A DNA stretch of 64,000 nt. Origin: Pochonia chlamydosporia 170. Taxonomy: Eukaryota; Ascomycota; Sordariomycetes; Hypocreales; Clavicipitaceae. The notes below the pieces were generated by a model, which made no database searches, was not told where the DNA came from, and was given only the letters and a program-made list of their open reading frames with translations. A program made the translations under genes and the position numbers. This document shows, one piece after another, positions 58,052 through 64,000 of the stretch. The stretch lies in NCBI RefSeq assembly GCF_001653235.2, contig NC_035793.1, forward strand, positions 1,178,001-1,242,000, in the 5' to 3' direction. Each line of letters begins with the position of its first letter. The stretch's first letter is position 1.

Positions 58052-59698
58052 ATGCCTCCTCTGCAAAACCCAATACTCCCCGGTTTCAACCCGGACCCGT
58101 CCATCCTAAGAGTCGGAGATGATTTCTACATCGCCACATCAACATTCGAATGGTTTCCCGGCGTGCAAATCCACCACTCCACAGATCTTGCCAATTGGGA
58201 CTTGGTGGTTCGCCCTCTCAGCCGCAAGAGTCAACTCGACATGCGAGGTAACCCAGACAGTTGCGGCATCTGGGCACCCTGTCTCTCACACGACGGCGAG
58301 AAATTCTGGCTCGTTTACACGGATGTGAAGCGCAAGGATGGCTCCTTCAAAGACACATTCAACTACATTGTTACTGCACCTGACATCAAGGGACCCTGGT
58401 CTGACCCGATATTCATCAATGCCTCTGGGTTTGATCCATCCTTATTCCACGACTCTGACGGGCGTAAATGGTTTGTCAACATGATGTGGGATCATCGCAA
58501 ACGCCCACACGCCTTCACAGGCATCGCTTTACAGGAATTCAGCCCATCCGAAGGAAAACTCATTGGCCTCCGGGAGAACATCTACCGCGGCACAGACTTG
58601 GCCCTCGTCGAAGGACCGCATCTGTACAAACGAAACGGATGGTACTATCTCCTCACAGCTGAAGGGGGAACAGCATACGATCATGCCTGTACACTAGCTC
58701 GATCCCGTTCCATCTGGGGCCCGTACGAGACTCACCCCCAGAAACATGTCCTCACCTCCAAAGACGCCCCGTTTGCTGCCCTCCAGCGCTCTGGGCACGG
58801 AGACGTCGTCGAGACCCGGGACGGTAAGACATTCCTGGTACACCTGGCGGGACGGCCAGTCGGTCAAGAACGGAGATGCGTTCTAGGCCGCGAAACGGCC
58901 ATCCAAGAAGCCTTCTGGGGTGACGACGATTGGCTGTACGTGAAAAACGGACCAGTGCCGTCGTTGAATGTGCAAGTCCCAGGTGTTCGAGACGAGTCTA
59001 CGTATTGGGCAGAAAAGACATACGAGTTCCGCCAACAAGACGGACTGCATCCTGATTTCCAATGGCTCCGAACACCAGAACCAGAGAGGATATTCACCAT
59101 CCAAGACGGTCAATTAGTTCTCACGGGCCGCGAATCCATAGGCTCCTGGTTCGAACAGGCCCTCGTCGCGCGACGACAGACACACTTCTCGTACGACGCA
59201 GAAACAGTGCTCGACTTCTCACCCACCGATGAGAGACAATTCGCCGGACTGACGGCCTACTACTCCCGCTACAACTTCTTCTACCTGGTCGTCACTGCGG
59301 ACGCCAACGGCGACCGTGAGCTCCTCATCATGAGCTCCCAGGAGTCATGGCCAGACGGCAACCTCGACGATCTCAGCGATGCAAGCAAGGTCATCCGACT
59401 CCCGAAACAGGGTAAAGTACGTCTGGGACTTTCCATTCGCGGCGGGCGTCATCTTCAGTTCTACTATGCCGTGGTGGACGCAGATGAGACGAACAAGACG
59501 CCACTTCAGGCTGTTGGTCCTGCGCTTGATGCCTCCATTGTCTCGGATGAGTGCGGCGGTCATCAGGCTCATGGGAGTTTTACAGGCGCGTTTGTGGGAC
59601 TGGCGTGCTCGGATTTGAATGGGTTGCGGGCACAGGCGAGGTTTGGGTATTTTGTGTATCGTCCTGTGAGGGATGAGATGGATCGGTATGAGATTTGA
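58052..59698 (+). CDS. GH43 beta-xylosidase / alpha-arabinofuranosidase
   Basis: This is a single-exon gene of 548 aa without a signal peptide, so probably intracellular, like many fungal GH43 enzymes that act on imported xylo-oligosaccharides. A five-bladed beta-propeller domain covers about residues 5-310. Its inverting catalytic set is visible: base Asp15 in FNPDPS, pKa-tuning Asp128 in GFDPSLF, and acid Glu187 in LVEGPHLY. Blocks IATSTFEWFPGVQIHHSTDL and CGIWAPCLSHDGEKFWLVYTD are typical of the xylosidase-like subfamily. The C-terminal half (from about 330) is the GH43 beta-sandwich partner (FSPTDERQFAGLTAYYSRYNFFYLVV). The choice of xylose or arabinose cannot be made from sequence alone. 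The neighbouring secreted CBM9-like protein and carboxylesterase support a plant-polymer theme. Confidence 0.93.
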   Translation: MPPLQNPILPGFNPDPSILRVGDDFYIATSTFEWFPGVQIHHSTDLANWDLVVRPLSRKSQLDMRGNPDSCGIWAPCLSHDGEKFWLVYTDVKRKDGSFKDTFNYIVTAPDIKGPWSDPIFINASGFDPSLFHDSDGRKWFVNMMWDHRKRPHAFTGIALQEFSPSEGKLIGLRENIYRGTDLALVEGPHLYKRNGWYYLLTAEGGTAYDHACTLARSRSIWGPYETHPQKHVLTSKDAPFAALQRSGHGDVVETRDGKTFLVHLAGRPVGQERRCVLGRETAIQEAFWGDDDWLYVKNGPVPSLNVQVPGVRDESTYWAEKTYEFRQQDGLHPDFQWLRTPEPERIFTIQDGQLVLTGRESIGSWFEQALVARRQTHFSYDAETVLDFSPTDERQFAGLTAYYSRYNFFYLVVTADANGDRELLIMSSQESWPDGNLDDLSDASKVIRLPKQGKVRLGLSIRGGRHLQFYYAVVDADETNKTPLQAVGPALDASIVSDECGGHQAHGSFTGAFVGLACSDLNGLRAQARFGYFVYRPVRDEMDRYEI

Positions 59699-62621
59699 TA
59701 TTTTGCTTCTTTTTGCGGTGGGATTGGGCGTGGTGTCTGTAATTAAACTTGATGTTGTGGCGGCTTCCTTGCGTTGGGTGACAGTCTAGTGTGAGGTTGG
59801 TTGATGAGATTGAGATGCGTGGCGCAAGCCGCCAAAGCAAAGTTGTAGATCCACTGATGAAAGTACCAGAGATCAATATGTCTGGTAGCATCAGATGGAG
59901 GGAGATGGCTAGGACGGATATTTGCAGCCGGTGTTGGAAATGGATTTGCTTTTTCTGTCTGCTCACCGTTTAGTCTCAGTCATTGTGATTTGGGGTGATG
60001 GCGTGACATGATAGAAACGACTCGTTGGGTCGGTATTTGCTGTGAAACAAGTTATAGCATTGTCATATATTTCAGGGTCTCAATTTATGCTATCACAGGA
60101 GATGATATTTGAGGGCATGGTACTCCGTTGTAGGCTTCTTGTGATGAGTTATCAGAAACGGTGTCATTTAAGTAGCCATTACTGTCAATAAGCTGCAAAG
60201 CATCATCGACTGCCAAAACTCATCCAGCCGTCATTCATGTATATAGCATCATCGTATCCACGGATGCTCATGGCAAGCGGCAATACCCTGCCATCATTCA
60301 GATCGCGACAGAGGCACTCTCGCTGGACACTAATAGACCTATGCAGTAGTGCAGGGAGTCGCTCAATGCATGTCGCACATTAGATCTGTCTGCCAAGCCA
60401 GGCGAACAAAAGCGCCGTTGTCAAAGCTAACCTGCAGCCAGTTCATCATTCGGTCCATGACGTACATGCCCGTTCGTCTGTGTGCTGTTTGCTTGCCGTC
60501 TTGCCGCGCTGATTCCCAAGTGAGACTTACATGGAGTCACGAGATGACCTTCTCCAGTTCAGCCAACCTTCCACCTTGTTAAACGCTATTCGACATCTTG
60601 CGGGCCATACTGCAAGTACATTTGTACCTCGAACAAATTCATTGTCATGATTGTGCCACTGAGCGTTGTGCACGTGGAATAGTAACCCACCCTCAGGTTA
60701 CGCTCCGTCTTCTCGAGCGCTCTCCAAGTATAGCGTCGTTCCCAAACCAGCGAAAATCAGCTATTCTAGATGATCGCCATGTGAAATCGTCCTCCGAGTG
60801 GTGGTAATGATGGGGGCCATCCACTGAGATTGCGGCGTTTAGACTTTGTGGCGTCCAGCTTTTACGGCTGTGATCCAGCTTGGAGGTGAACAACGTGGAC
60901 AACACTGGAGGCTCTTGTCGGTCTCTAATTTTAACGGAGTAGAGATTTCAAGAAATGGCTTGACTGTTGATGCCATGGCCAAGTCCGGAAGACCGTTTCC
61001 TATTTTCTGCTCGCAAACATGCTTGGCTTGAATAGAGCCCATTTTGGTCGATCAACCTCGATCGGTCAAGCCATGGTGGTGGCTTCAGGTGGGAATAAGC
61101 AACCACCATCCCACCACGTAATAATAGCCGTGACGGACTGGGGTCGTGGTTAAGCGTATCTCGCCATGTCCCTGTAAGGAAGTTGCCAGCAACCATCATC
61201 CCGGCAGAATCAAGACAGGCTTGGCAGCCGAATTTGCCCGTTTCCCTAGATGTCATTTTGACCGAGAAGATAACCGAAACTGCATTACCATCTTTCCCCT
61301 CACCTTCGGTCAAAAACTGTCTTCATTCACTTCCCCTGCCCGCTCGGGACACGAGAGTCCCCGCGACACAATCGCGAATTTAGCACCACGTGTGGGTAAT
61401 TAACTCTTAGAGACATAGGGTCCAGCTCTCAGTACCATAACGGAATATTGCTGCCGAGGACACGTACTCGGCACTCTTTGGACCGTCGTGTCTTTCACTA
61501 CCTCCGTCTAGTACTGCCCTTGTCTCAAAGGTCCTCACTCTTGTCCATCTAATTCGTCCCTAAATTAGTCAACTCACACCAGAGACCACGGCTAGACCCT
61601 TCTTCTGTCTTGGCCCAAAAAAAGATGAATCTCCTCGATTTTGGTGCCCCAATTTATTTTCTCAAAACTCGCGGGTACACAGCATCTTGTGAGAAGAGAT
61701 CAAAGTGCGCCTCCATCTTGGCTCACAGGCCTCAAGTGCTTCATGCTCGGCAGTCAAAATTGCCTCTTTGGGATGTAGCCCGGGCCCTTGGATGGATTCC
61801 CGGGACCGCCATGGACATTCCGGTGGCGTCTGGGCTGTTATGTGTTGCGTGGGAAAAAGGTTGGGGGAGCTGGGGCTGGGTGTGGGCTATTCTGTCTGAA
61901 CGAACGAGCCTGTGAGCCCTTTTTGGTTGTCTTGCTCGTCCCTCTCCAAGATTATTCCTCTATTCTGCTCTTCTGTATATCTCGTGCGAAAACAAAACGG
62001 AAGAGAAGTGCATTTGGACTTTTAGGCTACAAGATTAACCTTGATCACCCAACACACATACCGCGTCTTGATCGTATTTATCCCAACTACTGGTTAGTGT
62101 TCGCGGAGGACCTGATGGTCCTTCTTGTCATCGTCCAGGGGTTAGCTAGTTGATGGTGGTGGTGGTTCTTTTTGCCGGTGGTGGCGTTGCGCCAGTGCCG
62201 AAAGCCAGCTTTTGTCCACCAAAGTTGGGTCGTCTGGTCAGACCTAAACCCGCGATTCGTGATGTTAGGTCCGTGAGCTCAAAGTATTGCAGTAGCGGCA
62301 TCGGCCAACAAATTTCCCTTGCGCACACCCCATCTTGGATGATGTACCCCAGGTTTCCTGGCGTTTTGGCGAACTGAACCCCATCCAAGTACACCCCATG
62401 ACGCTGGGCCGGGGCTAGAACATGATGTAGCTGACATGATGGGAGAGTTGGATCGAGGTATATCAGGAGGCGCTCCTCTTGCCTCGTTCTACTTTTCTGG
62501 TACTTTCTGTTCTTGGATTGATGCTTGCTTATTCTGGTTTCCTTCCCCTATTGTACTACAAAAGGAATCCATACTTCGCTCGGACATGATTTCTTGAGCT
62601 TGCATCCTAAAGTCAGTCACA
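59699..62621. other. Large intergenic region, 2.9 kb, no gene recognised
   Basis: Between the GH43 stop and the carboxylesterase start I found only short frames. Those with protein-like text (for example 62146-62394 minus) begin at non-ATG codons and lack motifs. The last 600 bp are presumably the carboxylesterase promoter. No tRNA or transposon features were noticed. Confidence 0.45.
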
Positions 62622-64000
62622 ATGCGTTTGCAACACATTTTCTCGGCGACACTGCTGGTGTCAACGACGTCAGCAAACTTATCTGAGCAAGTCGACCTTT
62701 CATACAGCACATACAAGGGTGTTGCGCTATCCAACGGTGTAACACAATGGCTTGGAATGAGATATGCAGCCCCTCCTGTGGGCAAGTTGAGATTTATGCC
62801 ACCGCAAGATCCTCCACGGACATATGGTGTTCAGATGGCAGATACGGTACGTGCAACTTGCCTTGTTTAACAAACCAAGACGATGTGGCCTTTCTACATT
62901 TCCAAGTCAATCTTGTTTTCCATGCCAGACGCTTGACATGCTCAAAGGTTGCGAGGCGGAGCAAAGCATTGCTGTTTCTCTGATATTGTTTTAGAAGTCC
63001 TGACTCCTGATACTAACATTTTGAAGCACGGGTATTACTGTCTCGCGACTGGTCACTCACCAACAGAAAACACCACATCAGAAGATTGCCTCTTTGTGGA
63101 CGTGCAAGCTCCGTCCAACGCGAAGCCAGGATCACTACCCGTCTTTCTGTACATCCAAGGAGGTGGCTTCAACCTCAATTCCAATGCCAACATCAACGCC
63201 TCCGGCCTGATAGAAGCCAGCGGCCACAACATTGTAGTCGTCAGCTTCAACTACCGCGTCGGACCCTACGGTTTTCTCACTGACGGTAAAGACATCAAGC
63301 CCAACAATGGCCTCCGCGATCAAGAAAAGGTCATGCAATGGGTGCAAAAGTACATTTCAAAATTCGGCGGCAACCCCAAGCACGTTACACTGGGCGGCTC
63401 ATCCGCCGGCGCTGAGAGTGTCATAATTCATCTCACTGCGAGGAATGGCACCAACAAGGGATACTTCCATGCTGTGGCTGCGGAATCACCGTCATTCGCT
63501 ACCACCTTGACCATCCCAGAGTCACAATACTTGTACCGCCATTTTGCGACTAGACTCGGCTGCGTGGGTTCCGACAGCTTGGCCTGTCTGCGCAACAAGA
63601 CTGCTCGGGAGTTGCAGGAGCAGAACTTCAACATCCCTCTGCCGCTGGCAGCCAACCCGCCTAATTACATGTATGTACCTTGCATTGACGGCGAGTATCT
63701 ACCGGATTATACGTACCGCCTGATTCAAAATGGCCAATTCATCAAGGTTCCCTCGATTTTTGGGGACGACACAAATGGCGGGACCAAGTTTGCACCCAGA
63801 AACACGTCGACGCTTGCTGAGAGCAATACCTACATGCTGGACAACTACCCGTTCCTGACGCTTGACCTCATGGAAGAGATGAACAAGATGTATCCTAACC
63901 CGAATACGACGTGTCCAAATCCAGGCTGCTACTGGAGACAAGCCAGCAATACGTACCAAGAGGTGCGGTACATGTGTCCCGCATTAGCAATGACATCTGC
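62622..64000 (+). CDS. Secreted type-B carboxylesterase (3' end outside window)
   Basis: The gene runs off the right edge. Exons are 62622-62846 and 63027-64000 and beyond; intron 62847-63026 (GTACGT...CTAAC...GAAG) is 180 nt, longer than the others here. About 399 residues are present of the 530-600 normal for the cholinesterase/lipase fold. The signal peptide is MRLQHIFSATLLVSTTSA. Family marks are GMRYAAPPVGKLRF, SEDCLFVDVQAPS, the oxyanion-hole block YIQGGGFN, SFNYRVGPYGFL, and GGSSAGAES, whose second Ser (about 201) is the nucleophile. The catalytic acid and His lie downstream, mostly outside. Cysteines and many sequons (NAS, NTT, NGT, NKT, NTS) fit an extracellular enzyme acting on esters or lipids. 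Confidence 0.92.

Noticed and set aside
62146..62394. Protein-like minus frame of 82 codons upstream of the carboxylesterase
   Set aside because: It begins at GTG, the opposite strand is equally open, and no family is recognisable.

Overview
The window is genomic DNA of a filamentous ascomycete (Pezizomycotina), most probably a sordariomycete and perhaps Hypocreales. The evidence is short introns of about 45-75 bp with GTRNGT donors and CTAAC/CTGAC branch sites, spacious promoters, a DIM-2-type DNA methyltransferase, a Ppo-type oxylipin synthase, and secreted plant-polymer enzymes. The order is inferred from gene content, not from a search. Gene models below were spliced by hand; the frame was checked across every junction. 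Many long open frames are only shadows or begin at non-ATG codons, so starts were moved to the first credible ATG.

Left part (about 1-29 kb) is mostly housekeeping: the last codons of an aspartic-protease-like gene at the edge, dim-2 DNA methyltransferase, saccharopine dehydrogenase (lys1, with a Gcn4/CPC1-type site upstream), replication factor Sld2, a Topors-like RING ligase, a DsbA/FrnE-like thioredoxin-fold protein, DASH subunit Spc34, a CAP10/GT90 glycosyltransferase, an orphan secreted protein, an Mtf1-like mitochondrial transcription factor, ESCRT ATPase Vps4, prefoldin subunit 6, and the AMSH-like deubiquitinase Sst2. Vps4 and AMSH both act on ESCRT at endosomes and lie only about 2.3 kb apart with prefoldin 6 between them.

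The middle (about 28.6-35.2 kb) is gene-poor: small doubtful ORFs, a diverged 152-bp direct repeat, and one APH-family phosphotransferase.

The right part (35.2-64 kb) is accessory in character: a Ppo fatty-acid dioxygenase/P450 fusion, a 16-exon ABCC transporter, an acyltransferase-3 membrane protein, a secreted beta-helix protein, a secreted flavin amine oxidase divergent from a 17-exon amino-acid/GABA-type permease (with an apparent 3-nt microexon), a decayed coding-like stretch, a secreted CBM9-like protein, a GH43 glycosidase and a secreted type-B carboxylesterase cut by the right edge. The oxygenase, transporter and acyltransferase run together and could be a small oxylipin-making and exporting unit; the amine oxidase and permease could be an amine-scavenging pair. 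Both are inferences from adjacency. No tRNA, rRNA, CRISPR or intact transposon was recognised.
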